Assembly (NCBI GenBank): GCA_940671915.1
Contig: CALNVZ010003435.1
Coordinates: forward strand, 1,935,117 to 1,999,116
Source of the DNA: Paracentrotus lividus
Lineage: Eukaryota > Echinodermata > Echinoidea > Camarodonta > Echinidae
Length of the DNA stretch: 64,000 nt
Direction: 5' to 3'
Each line of letters begins with the position of its first letter. Position 1 is the first letter of the stretch. Below the pieces are notes generated by a model. The model had not been told where the DNA came from, searched no databases, and was given only the letters and a program-made list of their open reading frames with translations. Positions 12,933 to 25,542 of the stretch are shown here, one piece after another. The position numbers and the translations under genes are program-made.

Positions 12933-15900
12933 GTGAGTGGTAATGACATAATGTTAGATACAGGGGGGGGGGGGTTAAGGAACAGCGCCCCTCTTTTTTT
13001 TGGGGGGGGGGTAGGGGGGATCTCACATTGAACATAAACTCGGCGTTGTGGCGTGCGCCTGTAATCTAGCCAACAAGTTGAAGTTAATACGGGTCAGACC
13101 CTGGTGTAAATCCCGGTCACGTGTTTCGGATGGTTCGTCCCAGACGTAAATAGTCATATCTGATTGATACACGTCTATTAAAACCAAACACACCACCAAA
13201 TAATGTTACAGTTACAATATCGCGCGTACGTACATGTATATGACTTCTATACGCTAGACAAATTCGATTATTCCTCTGACTTTTCACAGTAGTTAAACTG
13301 GATTGTTTGTGAAGGCGAATGGGGAAGGGAGCAGCATTGGGTGCAGGATTGGAGTTTATGACCCTTTCTTTCTTCTCTTCGTCCCGTCTGGTCAAAATAC
13401 CTATACTTTGTTTTCAGTTCTTTTTATTCATTTTATTTATTATAATTTTTTTGCTTTACAAGAACGAGGTCGGTATTTTATTAGAGATGTATACGTCAGA
13501 TATTTTGACTTTCTTAATTATCATCAAGCAAAGCTTTGTATTAAAAAAAAAAAATAAATAAATAAATAAATAAAAAAATAAATAATAATAAAAATAAATC
13601 TTTCGATAGGGAAACCCTAATTATATGATTTTCTTAAAAAGAAAGAAAGAAGAAAAAACACGCAAATAATAAGGCGTAAATATTCATATAATGAATGAAA
13701 GCGCCGTAAAATATAAAAACAACAACAACAACAACATTCTCTCTGTCGCAAAGTCTGTGAGCCTTTCCCTTTTAATGGGGGAGAGAAAGATGTAATTGAA
13801 GGATGGACTATACAAGTGGAAAGTTCGTTCGTTGGAAAATTAACACAATTATAGGTTTTCCCGGTCAATTTTAAGCACTTTGCCAATCGAATTCGTTTAT
13901 GTTCATTCAGTTTAAACGATACCTCATGGAGCGGAGCTATCGGTCAAATCGATCTAACGGTCAAATTTTTAATCGCGATCACATTTCGGATGAAAGTGCT
14001 TGTAAGAAATGTCAAATTGAACGGAGATAATTTACCTATATTAACCTTGCACTTTAAACTGCCGTTACGTAAGTCCACGCGCCATCAAAACTTTTTTTTT
14101 TTTTTTTTTAACGTTCTGATTTTATCATCAGCGAAGGTTAATCACAATTCTTATCTTTTAGATCTTTTGATTTTCACCTCAATAAAATATTGTAATTCTG
14201 ATGTCCCCACACAGATTTCGTGTCACTGGATACCCGTGTCTACCCCCCCCCCCCCACTTTTAAATTGTAACCTACATAAATAGGCGTACTGTACTTAAAG
14301 TTTCAATTGTTAATGCGATGAATAGTGACAGTATATAGTAGGCCTCTACTTAATGGGCTGTCCCAATAACAATGATTTCAGAACAGTGTCATATGGAGTA
14401 TCTCCCCCAACATTATGAGTCAGATTTCAGCCATGAAAATGTGCAGAAATAATGTTGTTTAATTTTAGTAATAATTTCTCATTAGTCTCCGTCATTGCAT
14501 TCTTTAATCCCCTTTCGACCCTCTCTGTTTCTGTCTCTTCTCTAGCTTCTTTCATTATCTATTTTATTTCGTAATAATGGCATCTGCCTTTATCCGCAAA
14601 GAGGTATAGATGTTATATAGGTATAATTGGGATTAGGCTATCAGGCAGACACATGTCTTTTTCCATTACTACCTCAGGACAAACTCAGCAACATCGTTTT
14701 TCCTCTTCCTCCCCATCTTCCCATAGAACGAGAATAGACTCCTAAATACCAAGCAGCCGGAAAGTAGAATTTCGGGCTTGTCTCCGCTCATTCCATATCA
14801 TGCGCTGGCGATATATGAAACGGGGGGAGAAGAAGAAGGAAAAAGTAAAATCATGAGCAAAACTGGTGAAATGATAAAATAAAGCCCCTGTCTTTAGCTA
14901 TCAAAGAGGATTTATTCAGTTTGGGAATGGTGCGGCGTGGATATAAACATTACCTTCGTGCACCCTCCTCATCCTTCACAAGCAACATGCATTATAAGAA
15001 ATCAAACATTTTTTTCATCCATTTCTGTTTTTTTTTTATATAAATCGAGTGAAAATATGAATCACGTTTTGAAAGATATTCATGTATCTCGTAAAAACAA
15101 ATCGTAAAACAGCTTAACAGCTTAATTTGTTTCAGGACGTATTTCGAATGTTTTCTAAAACTCATTTCCTTGATAATAAGGGAGGACGAAGAAAAATAGG
15201 AAAAAGGGTGAACTCACTTGACCTGTATCATTTTCCGACGCCAATCAGCAGAGGTGTATCCAAGAAAGTCATAAATATGGGCGGGGGGGGGGTGGAATTC
15301 AGAATGCAGATATTAGGGGTCGTATAACCCCTTGTGATGTTAAATAATTCTTTGAAAGCTGTAGGTTTTTTTTTTTTTTTTTTTTCGTTTAACGTCTGGA
15401 ATTAGTGGAATAATAGCCGTACCATCTTGGTAGGCTATGCCTATTAAAGAAATAAAATAATATATTGGGGGTCACTGTCCATATCTTCTTTTCAGTTCAA
15501 ACGTTGCATCAAAGTGGAAGTTTAACAAAAAATAACACCTACAACTTGGCCTTCGTTTAACTTTGACGCACGAAGTAATTCGTTCCAACAACCCAGCCAT
15601 ACGAGAACGCACAACCCAATTAAAAACAAACTTCAGCTGACCCAAAGATTACTTCGATGTAAATTACCAATATTTAACTATTCTTGGAGTAGGTCAGGGT
15701 GTGGCTACAGTGGCGGATCCAAAATTTGAAAGTGGGGGCGCACCCAAAAAAATTTAAAGAAAAAATAGGGGCCCCAGCCGAAAATTGTACGAGTCTGTGA
15801 GTGATTTATGGTGGAGCGCGCTCCCTGCGCCCGCTTGGATACACCTCTTGACTAAGATCTGAAACATTGAGTCAAGAGATTTATAAGACGGGGGGTCGAC

Positions 15901-18900
15901 ATGGGATAGGAATCCAATTGGGGACGAGTTGTTGCCAATCGGTGCCAAGATTGTGCTAGCTCGCTGGCTTCGCTGGCTAGCTGCTATGACCTTAGAGCTG
16001 AGTGATAAACACGAGGCAATGCCACGGGCAAGTTGCGGGCGAGATGACGGTATTGAAGCCCTGTCATCCGTGTGTGGCTTACCAGCCTAGGCTTACGTCA
16101 AGTCGGTTAATGGATTACTTGCCGAGTCTCGCCCATGGCCATATTTGTCATGAATATGTATTTTTCTGCTTACACAATTTTGAACAAAATAATATTTACT
16201 TTTTGGTGAGAAAACATGTGACCGAGAAATTTTCGTTTGCAACAATATTTGAACCAACAATGACATATTTTGACGGTTTGTGTTCCCATAACCCATAATG
16301 CCATTTTTCTTCATGATTACCCCCTCCCCCAATCAAATTTTTTCAGCTCCTCGAGTGGCTGGTTGGGGAAATAGAATGAAAGTTTTTATATCCCACCTAT
16401 TTGACAATGCTGGAATCAACCCTCCTGATGTGTCAAGTTTAGCTCAGACGAAACCATAGCAACGAAAATGTAACTTGTAATCATGGTAATGATGTTGGTC
16501 GCGATAACCCTTCGTTATACCGAGTGAGTCAAAAAAAACTTTACACCTAGAAAAATGTCAATAAAAAGAAGACCAATTTATAAACCCCAAATTATTTTAC
16601 ATATTCTGAAAAAGTAACTCCTCCCGCATCTTCTGGTACCATTTTTGTGTGGGATGTCTTTACGCTTGGATGAACACGACGCATTGTTTGCGAACATGTC
16701 AATTTCGAATTGTGCCAGAATGGGAGTAAAATCAAAACAACAAAAAGCTAGAAAAAAGCAACTTCATCCTGATTAAAATAGCATAAATTTTTAACGAAAA
16801 TGTATTCCGCTTAATAACTTGGCAGGGTTGTTGTTACACATATTGACTACATTTTGTATGAAAACGAGATAGATCTGTAGAGTCAGGCATGAGTGAGCAC
16901 ACGTCAAAGACAAAATAATCACTTTTCAAAAGTATTAGGAGACCTTTTTAGGTCTGTCAGTGGCGATTTACTCTTTAATGTGTACTAATTCGTGCATTAC
17001 TTCGCAAGTCAATCTAATTTTCATACAAAATGTAGTCAATATGTGTAACAACACCCCTGCCGAGTTATTAAGCGAAAGACATTTTCGTTAAAAAGTTATG
17101 CAATTTTAATCAGGATGAAGTTGCTTTTTTCTAGCTTTTTGTTGTTTTGATTTTACTCCCATTCTGGCACAATTCGAAATTGACATGTTCGCAAACAATG
17201 CGTCGTGTTCATCCAAGCGTAAAGACATCCCACACAAAAATGGTTCCAGAAGATGCGGGAGGAGTTACTCTTTCAGAATATGTAAAATAATTTAAGGTTT
17301 ATAGATTGGTCTTCTTTTTATTGACATTTTTCTAGGTGTAAAGTTTTTTTTGACTCACTCGGTAGTAACCAACCAAAATGTATCAACATTCTATCCTTAT
17401 AAATCCCACTAAGAAAGTTAAGAAACGCAGGAAAAGGTGATTATGAGAATGAGACTCTATAGGATGATCATTCATAAATCGATCCTCTTTTATATAGCTA
17501 ATGTGGCCAACAAACTCTACAAGTCTCTTTTGCAGCCAAGTTTTTCTCACATTTTGCGAAATAGGGAGCGCACGCCTGCTACGCCTCTAAATTCCCATTG
17601 TTTCAATCTTCCTTCTATCTTTTAGTCATCGGTATTCACTAAATAAATATGGGAATGTTTGAGGCAAATAGCCCATATTCGTTTCCTTAATGCTCTTCTG
17701 GGAGCTAGGTAAAAGAAAATGATTATCTTTGCCTCGAGGCTGAAATTATTCGCATATGTTTCTTTTTTACTCCCTATATCCTGTGCTCAGAAGGAGTCAC
17801 AAAAGTTTTAGTTCGAAATTGTCATCGGGGTAGCTCTGCCCGTTATCTTGGTTGTTGACAAATACCTCAATTCTTTTGTATTGTTGCTTTACTCATTTTG
17901 AAAATTGAAAAATAAGCAAAATGGTGAGCCCATATATTTCATTCGATGATTATTTGAATTGAGTTAATTAAAACAAAAAGGAAGTCCATCAACAAGGGCA
18001 TAATTTTAAAAAAAAAATAGCAAAACGCCGAAAGATGGCTAAAATCCAAGTGGGGATTCTCTTTACAAAGTGTTATGAATAGTGGTTATTGTGCATTTAT
18101 CCTTGCTGCTATAAATGAAGTTCCAAGGAAAGATATATATTCATTATGGACTAAGGCCACAATATATATATATATAGGCATCCCGCCGTTCAACATCATA
18201 CTTCTCGAAACATACTTTTCATCTTCTGCATGAATATAACTAGGTTCCTGTTCCGAATTTATGAAGAACATGAAGAGAATAATATTTTAAGATTGTTTTC
18301 AATTTTCGGATGTCAGCCTTCGCCAGAAATTCAAACACGTCTCACATTGCGAACACGCCGGGCGCTGCATAGACGAATATAGGGATTGGCCCTGGGCAGT
18401 GCTAGAGAGAAATCTAGGCCAGGATCGAACTGCAAAGGCCCGAAGTTATTTCAACAATGGTAATAGAACCGGCTTCTATGCACTGGAGGTCATTACACCG
18501 ATAATGAGCCATTACAAGAAATGTTATCAGTTACTCACTTAATACAAGGGGCTGATTGATGGCGCACTGGTCATAAAGTAGCGAACAATCGGCTGGGGAT
18601 GAGTCTAAGTCATGATGCATGTTGTGAGGGATGATGGGAATGCAGCCTTTCTATGGTGACCCTAAAGAGCCAAAGCGCCTGCGGGGGTTTGCGAAAGGAT
18701 TAGGTATTCATATGATGAAGAACAAATCCCATAAAGCACTGAATGCAAGTGTAGAAAATAGCCGTATGAATTATTACCGCCTGCGATTGGGAGTCAGTTG
18801 ACTTTAACAGATATGGAGTTTATCCTTTCATTGCAAATAGGTGGGAATTAAGATTTACTTCATACGATGTACCACTCTGGATAATAGAAAAGAAGAAGAA

Positions 18901-21900
18901 GAAGATTGGGGAGAGAAAAATACCCTGAGGCACTATCAAGTTGGGGATGCGATTATACAAACATGCTTCTTCCATGAAAAGAATCAGCAAAATGGGAAGA
19001 TTCTTTTCATCTGATATCTCTATTTTCCATTATCGTATCCAAATGAAAACGATGATGAGGAGGGGGGGGGGGTAGAATTTAGAAAAGGGCGGGAAAAGAA
19101 ATGACTCAACGCTAACGATGTCGATAAATTATCATTTGCTGAGTCAGAGTACGTCTCAGCTGGATCTGACCAAAGCTATTGAATGAACTGTTTGGTTACC
19201 ATGTAAATGATACTTCCCCTTCTTCGATCGTTTACTGAACAAAAATCCTCATGTGCACGATCATTACTTTAAAAAAAAAAATCAAAATATAATTTACCCG
19301 ATAATTTAGCGACCTCTTGTAGTTAGTCCTTGTATAAAAGGGAAATTGATCAGTGGTCGTTATATACAGGTTTCATTGTAATGGTAATTATATTGATATT
19401 TAAATGTATAAAGCCTGTAATTATCTTGGAGAAAAATAGATTTTATTTTTGGACTCGTAATTGGCCGTTCTTGAACAATGGTAGATGGCACCATTTAAAT
19501 CACAATTACTCATAATATAATGAATTTCTTTTAATTCCATTAATTGAATTATTCATTGATGTCAATTATGGTAATCTACTCTCTTTGGGACAATCCTCCT
19601 AAAGCACTCCATAACGCTCCTCTCTTATGATGTCAGAGGCTAAACAGTGACCTCTTTCGTGTATTGATTTTGTTCAAGATCAATTCGAATTCACATCTCG
19701 TATTCATGTTGGAGAAGATGTAGGTCTATATATTGAGCCATTCCAGAGCAACGAATAAGACAAATGGAAAGCTCATAATCCCATTTTATTTGCAACCTTA
19801 ATACCTGGGAAGTTCGCACACTGGTTATTAAAGAAGTAATTTTTGTTCGAAAGAGTATTATTTTTCTTTGGTAGCATGTATGGACATAGGTTGATACGAG
19901 CAATTCAAATATTATTCGCTCAGATAGGGTACATGCAGGTAATATGGGCCACCTGAAGCAAATCATGTCGTGACCGTCGACCGGTGACCGGTGACCGGTG
20001 TGAGCACCATAATGTTGTTCATATGAACTGTATACGAAAATATATCGTCGTGAGAGCATCTGATGCCGAAATTTCTCTGAGAAAATTGCTAAAAACCAAC
20101 AAGGTAGGTAAAACTTACGGCATTTTTTTACCCTGATGTAAAATTTGATATTTCACAGAATGTGATGGTAAAATAGTGTTTGAGGGGTTAACCTCAATTG
20201 TTTTGTATATTTAGTAAGCTTATAGTTTCATTTTGATCATACTAGCGTGTACAGGTTAATTTCTTGTAGTGAAGGGGTGCAATGGGGCATTGAATGCTTG
20301 CCTGACACAGCAACACTCGTGCAGGTAATATGGGCCATCCAAAATGGTGAAAATGATTCTGGTACTTAGTATTGGAATGATGCATCAATCTCTTTGCTTC
20401 GATTTTTAGGGGTATATTCACAGTATATAATTAATACAAATAACTTATTGTAGGCTTATATTGACTTGTATAATGAAAATAACATTTTAATAATATTAAA
20501 AAAAGAAATAATATACAAAATACAAAACAATGAAATATATAGTCAAAGTATTTACTGAAGGGTCTTATCATTTCAAATGATATCTTAAAGTTAATGATTT
20601 TCAACATTTTAAGCAAATTACAGACATGGTAGAGTCATTGTAGTTTTTAAAACATACATTAAATACATGTGCCCATATTACCTGCACATGCAGGTAATAT
20701 GGGCACTTTGGTAATGACGTCAACATTTGAATATTGCAGACAGGGGGGTTGGTGATAATTGTTTTTCTTCACAATAAAAGTTAGAGCAGTAGTTATTGAT
20801 TCATATAAACAAAGAATAGACTGTGTGTCATTTTGTAATTTTATGCAAATTGGGCAAATGAGCTTAGAGGGCCCATATTACCTGCATGTACCCTAATGGT
20901 CTAATTTTGAAGTCCTAGTTTATATTGTTAAAGGATGGAGAATTTCGTTAAATTCGAAGAAATGATTAAGAATTTGATTATTTGTAATGCATTTTAAAGA
21001 GGTTCAATAAAAACGTCAAAATGTCATGTACCGGTAATTAAATTTAATTAATTCAATGAAGGGGTTATATATTGATCTGGGTCTTTCCCCTTCTGCCCTC
21101 CCCCGCCCCCCAAAAAAATAATAATAATAAAAAAAATAAATAAATAAAAAATAAAGATAAATAAATTATAACGAACTAGATAAGAAATTAAATAGTAGTC
21201 AAACAAAAACAAGTGCTTGTTAAACGTCACATTGTATTACCATGTATCTTGTTAACCTAACCATGTGTTAACACACGAAAGCTCTTCTCTCTTTTGTGTA
21301 ATTTTCATTTCCGTTGATATAAAGATGCACACAATCCCATGAATTTGCATTTGTCATAAATCCTTGATCAGCACCCAGCGCCCATCGCATGCCCTCAAGA
21401 CATTCTCTCCCTTCTTCATAAGCCAAGAATATTGGAAATCAGGATGGAATTATTGCTACTGACTTCAAGGCTCCTTAATCTATTAATGTATTACTGTGTT
21501 TTAGGGTATAGCGATACTGACAGCTGCTTATCATTTGCTATTTTATTCTTAAGAAGTGAGAGAGAAGATAGTGATGTCTTAATTCAGAGTATACTCAAGA
21601 CAAGAGGGCATTTATTATAAAGTAGGATTCTGATTATTTCCAAAATACATCGAGATATATACATTTGCTGTGTTCATTGAAAATTTTAGTGAATGGTATT
21701 TACAAACTTGGGCTAATATTCCCTCATCTTGAATATCTTTCAGATATCTATGTCCTTCATGTCAGGGGTTAAGCGTAAGATGTCGTCGTCGCTTTCACCA
21801 TCACCAGTGACCACGCCCACGGCCAACTCAGTTACCCCACCACCAACATCAGGTGGTATTACAACCCCCTCCACCACTCAACACCAATCCGGCTCTTCAC

Positions 21901-22646
21901 AGACCCATAACGGTGTACCCCGAGTGGCCCCCAATACGCGATACACTGCTCCTGTTCACATTGATGTGGGAGGCCAGATCTACACGAGCACGCTGGAGAC
22001 ACTGACCAAGTTTCCCGAGTCACGTCTCAGCAAACTCTTCACTGGACACATACCTATCATCCTCGACTCCTTGAAGCAGCATTACTTCATCGATAGAGAC
22101 GGGCATCTCTTCCGCTACATCTTGAATTACATGCGAACAGCGAGACTTCTCCTTCCTAGTGACTTCACCGAGATGGAGGCTCTGTACGAGGAAGCGCGTT
22201 ACTACAATCTCACCCCGATGATGGAAGCTCTGGAGGAGATGAAGTCTGCTGAGGAAGCCCAGAAGACCACTCAAGAGAAGCGAGAGAAGACACCTACTAT
22301 CAAGGTAGAGAGTGGCTGTACAGGTAACGAATGCATCATCGTCCACACATCACCGGACTGCGTTGAGCGTATATCCCTGAGCGGTGACAAGAACATCGTC
22401 TACGACCTGTTCCCTGAAGTGGGAAGCATCATCTGCAATACCAGCCCGACAACTGCGGGATGGGCACAGGACTCAAACTACGTCATCAGGTTTCCCCTGA
22501 ATGGCTACTGCAAGATGCACACTGTTCAGGTCCTGCAACGCCTCCTTCAGAACAATTTCGGTGTGATCGCATCAAGTGGAGGTGGTATCGAGGGGTCGCA
22601 GTTCAGTGAGTACGTCCTCTCCAGGAAATTTGGACAACTTACGTAA
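12867..22646 (+). CDS. kctd1/kctd15: KCTD1/KCTD15-like BTB (POZ) domain protein, two coding exons (12867-12932, 21744-22646)
   Basis: Joined in phase 0 the exons encode 322 aa. Residues 1-90 are Ser/Thr/Pro-rich and apparently disordered. A T1-type BTB domain covers about residues 91-190 (APVHIDVGG start, then DSLKQHYFIDRDG and YEEARYY). A Lys/Glu-rich linker at 190-213 holds IKVE (208-211), a SUMO-consensus motif. The C-terminal domain, 218-322, contains RISLSGDK, AGWAQDS, VIRFPLNGYC and GSQFSEYVL, blocks diagnostic of KCTD1/KCTD15. In vertebrates these proteins form oligomers through BTB and repress TFAP2 transcription factors during neural-crest and ectoderm patterning. The same role here is inferred. 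Vertebrate proteins end in an extra tail with an IKQE motif; this one stops soon after the SEYVL block. The 1-versus-15 identity cannot be assigned because an invertebrate normally has one pre-duplication copy. Confidence 0.93.
13033..13130 (+). ncRNA. Possible 7SL/SRP-RNA Alu-domain-like or Pol III SINE fragment
   Basis: GTGGCGTGCGCCTGTAATC resembles the conserved 5' domain of metazoan SRP RNA, and GGTCAGACC follows about 40 bases later. The full SRP RNA length (about 300 nt) is not evident, so this would be a fragment or a 7SL-derived element. Similarity was judged by eye only. Confidence 0.3.
13541..13602. repeat. A-rich (AAAT)n/(AAT)n microsatellite
   Basis: A run of A followed by AAAT and AAT units. 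Confidence 0.9.
13850..13997. repeat. Dispersed repeat, copy of the TAGGTTTTCCCGGTC family
   Basis: Its first 100 bases match 4650-4750 and its end matches 6797-6817. It therefore links the two earlier fragments into one family. Confidence 0.6.
16520..17362. mobile_element. Large foldback transposable element (TA-flanked, about 344-bp arms)
   Basis: The left end CCGAGTGAGTCAAAAAAAAC is the reverse complement of the right end. Near-perfect pairing continues inward to about 16864 on the left and 17019 on the right, leaving a loop of about 154 bases. TA lies immediately outside both ends (16518-16519 and 17363-17364), as expected for Tc1/mariner-type TA target duplication. There is no transposase frame, so the element is nonautonomous. 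Its subterminal sequence resembles that of the element at 31792-32945. Confidence 0.9.
19925..20895. mobile_element. Terminal-inverted-repeat element of 971 bp with repeated end motif
   Basis: Begins TAGGGTACATGCAGGTAATA and ends with its reverse complement; the repeats extend through TGGGCC, about 26 bases. The inner part of the end motif (GCAGGTAATATGGGCC) recurs at 20321, and in head-to-head form at 20671-20704. There is no transposase. A TA target duplication is possible. Confidence 0.85.
20671..20704. repeat. Internal palindrome of the 19925-20895 element
   Basis: GCCCATATTACCTG, a six-base spacer, then CAGGTAATATGGGC: a perfect 14-bp inverted repeat made from two copies of the element's terminal motif. 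Confidence 0.9.
21744..22646 (+). CDS. kctd1/kctd15: KCTD gene, terminal coding exon (BTB and C-terminal domain)
   Basis: The acceptor TCTTTCAG precedes ATA TCT ATG in phase 0; the stop is TAA at 22644-22646. The exon supplies residues 23-322, including the whole BTB domain and C-terminal domain. Its GC content and codon use differ clearly from the surrounding AT-rich DNA, as expected for constrained coding sequence. Confidence 0.95.
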   Translation: MSMSFMSGVKRKMSSSLSPSPVTTPTANSVTPPPTSGGITTPSTTQHQSGSSQTHNGVPRVAPNTRYTAPVHIDVGGQIYTSTLETLTKFPESRLSKLFTGHIPIILDSLKQHYFIDRDGHLFRYILNYMRTARLLLPSDFTEMEALYEEARYYNLTPMMEALEEMKSAEEAQKTTQEKREKTPTIKVESGCTGNECIIVHTSPDCVERISLSGDKNIVYDLFPEVGSIICNTSPTTAGWAQDSNYVIRFPLNGYCKMHTVQVLQRLLQNNFGVIASSGGGIEGSQFSEYVLSRKFGQLT

Positions 22647-23732
22647 CTCTACCTCACTCTGCAGCCTATAGCTGCCATTCTCTTTGTCTGGCTTCTGCTA
22701 AGTCATGGATTATGAAATAATCGGCACAGAATTAAAACAGTTAGGAATATATCGCTTTAAAACTTAAATACTTATATAGATATACAGTGTGTCCTTTTAC
22801 ATGTGTATGTGATGTGTTGCCAAAATGTACAGCACCTGTGGCGATTCTCAAGAAGGACACACCTGTGAAGCGTCCTCTATATCATTTGGAAACATACATC
22901 GTGGAAGCCTGAGGAACTGGACCTAAACCACGAATTACTCAGCAAGTTGTATTTTATGTAAGACTAGGTATTTGTGTTTTTAGACGTGTACCTTTGTTTG
23001 AAGTTTATCGGTTGACATAAGCTTAGAGGTCTTGTTTGAATTACTCGGCAAGAACAATATCATTATGATATTAAGAAAAATCTAATGCAGAACACTGTTG
23101 ACGAAATTCTGATGAGGACTGCGTACTCTTTTATTGATATTACTATTACTCTGAGTCCCTTTTTGTTGTTGATTAATAGAGGATTCAGCGAATATTTTCT
23201 ACAACCCGAACACCCAAGTAAAACAAAATTATGTACATGATTATGTACCAGAATAATCTTGGTTATGGATCAAGAATACAATTAAAGAGAAAAATACTAT
23301 TGATATCTATATCAACGGAATTCTATACCAATCAGACTTTTTAATACAAAGCTTCGTTTCGTATTATAACTTAAAATAAAATGCGATCTGCGCATGCTCG
23401 ACCAAAATATTATGGCTGCCTGGTATGACTTTGTTTCTGTTTGAAATATTTTACCATAGAGAACCTTATGGAGTGTTATATTTGTACATTTTCTTTTACA
23501 ATGGGTTATATTTAAACTGTGTTCGTGTTCCCAAAGTATATCATATACAGTCTTGTGACGTAATTCAGTTGTTGAAATTTTTAGAAAGATATTATGATGA
23601 TTAATTTGTTTTATTCAAATTTGCTCTGTTACTTGTTTAAGTGAGGAAGAAACATTAGATCACGCCAACGAAACTCAATCATGAATTCAAGTTACTATGA
23701 ACATGAATCACGATTGATTTGTAAAAAGAGAA

Positions 23733-23738
23733 AATAAA
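23733..23738 (+). terminator. Candidate polyadenylation signal AATAAA (KCTD)
   Basis: Canonical hexamer about 1.09 kb after the stop, on the coding strand. Confidence 0.4.
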
Positions 23739-23962
23739 CATGTATATAAAATCTTAAAGTTGAAATGTAACATATACAATCAATTATGTCAAACGTTCAA
23801 AATACTTTCAAATGAATGCCTGTATATCAATCATTTGTATTTTAGTATCGGAATGAGCATTTGATATAGTTGTCTGATAAGAATGAGTTATTGCCATTAG
23901 TCGATTAATGTTATATACTTTCACTATGTATTTTTATTGATCTTGTTCTGTTGATGTTATTG

Positions 23963-23968
23963 AATAAA
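23963..23968 (+). terminator. Candidate polyadenylation signal AATAAA (KCTD, distal)
   Basis: Second canonical hexamer, about 1.3 kb after the stop. Either this or the proximal one could be used. Confidence 0.4.
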
Positions 23969-25542
23969 TGATATGAAAAATACGTTAAAATATGATGAAA
24001 GTATAAGTTCATAAAGAGTTTTAAATTCCATATGTTAACATTTCATTTAATTCAATTCCATCATTCTTTTTATAACTACACACTTTAATTTATCACATTA
24101 AATAGCAAAAAATAATCAGTTTTTTTTTCAAATTTACTCATAAATGTTAAATGATTATTTTCGTAAAATGTTCTTAAAGCTGCATAACCAGTTGTGTACT
24201 TAAAAAAAAACACACCGTAAGGCGTATACATGTATATGTAATATGATGTGTAAGTGGCTTTTTTTTTCTTTCTTTTCTTTCCCCCCCCCCTTTTTTTTCT
24301 TCGTTTTTTGTGTTTAGTGACGATTACCCTGTTTTGTTCCCTAACGTTTTCGAATGTCAGAAATCCTAAGAAACAAACAAAGGCTGCAAGAAGGGTAGGG
24401 TAAGATAAAGCTGAAGAGACATCTCTGGGGAGGTTGTCTTTGTTGTGGATAGATGGTTAGCCCTTGCGGGTCCAGACATACCCCTCAGCTAGACTGCCCA
24501 CTAGTCGCCATGTTGTTCCAGGACGATCACCATCTTACTAATGACCCGTATCCTATGACAATGTCATTGCAGAGAAACTTCTCTTTTTGACTCCTTTTAC
24601 AATAATAGAAATGAAAGTTAGAACCGTTGAAAGGAAATATGCTTCACAAATATTTTGTTTATATTTTATTTGAAATGTCCCTTGCGTGGCAGATTGTTTT
24701 GGATATCTGGAAGCATACTTAATATGCTTTTTACAACTCAACAATATCAATCATCTAAACGAATATTTATATGTAGTATGTTGTGTTCCGTTGCTTGAGT
24801 AAAATACATTTGAATCACACGACTTTCACATAACAGTTGTTTTCAATGTTGTCTTACAATAGCCTTGAATGAATGCCCCAAGCACTACTGTTCGATCTAT
24901 TGTTTTGGCTTTACGTATTCCAGACTCGGCGAGCAAGGTAACAATGCCCCCACTCCGCCCCCCCCCCCCCCCCTCACCCTTTCCCGACACCTCCTCAAAA
25001 CTTGTCGTGTTACGCTTTGAGCTTTTTCTTTCGGTCGTTTAGTTTAAACAATGTTTTTAAAATAAGTTATACGATTTTACATCCATTAGATGAACGATAT
25101 ATTCTGGACACGATTGTAAGGATTTGCATAGTTTGGTTGGTTTAGCCAAATGCTTTGAATTGATCAATGTCCGATGTCTTTATTACGCATCCTATTGTCA
25201 AATTGTTTTGTCGAATCTAAGACACCATCATTACTACGTCATCGGGGTGAAACCTATGAAATGGAAAGTGGTGAATACGAAGAAAGGTAGAGAAACTAGA
25301 AGGTGCTATAAAGTAACCTTGCATTGCAGGCAATTACTCTAAAGGGGGCAAAGAGGTAACATAATTATTTGTCACATTTAGGGCGGAGGTTCTGTATCTT
25401 TAAGTTCATTCAATTTTTTTTGTTTTTTGTTTTGTTTTTTGGGGGGTATTAAGAACCATCTTCCTTTCTCCGTTTTGAATAGATACTGTTATACTTATAA
25501 ATTGGTTATTCTTTTATAACCTGTAGTAGTAGTAGTAGTAGT

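Larger units (their letters stand above)
12933..21743 (+). other. KCTD intron (about 8.8 kb)
   Basis: GT at 12933-12934 and AG at 21742-21743. It holds G/C homopolymers, A/T microsatellites, a repeat fragment (13850-13997), the large foldback element at 16520-17362 and the terminal-inverted-repeat element at 19925-20895. No other gene is recognisable. Confidence 0.75.
22647..23990 (+). other. kctd1/kctd15: Probable 3' UTR of the KCTD gene
   Basis: AT-rich, with no repeats recognised and no open frames, running from the stop codon to candidate polyadenylation signals. The exact cleavage site cannot be read. Confidence 0.55.

Noticed and set aside
22020-22346. 108-aa minus-strand frame within the KCTD exon
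   Set aside because: Antisense shadow of the conserved BTB coding sequence.
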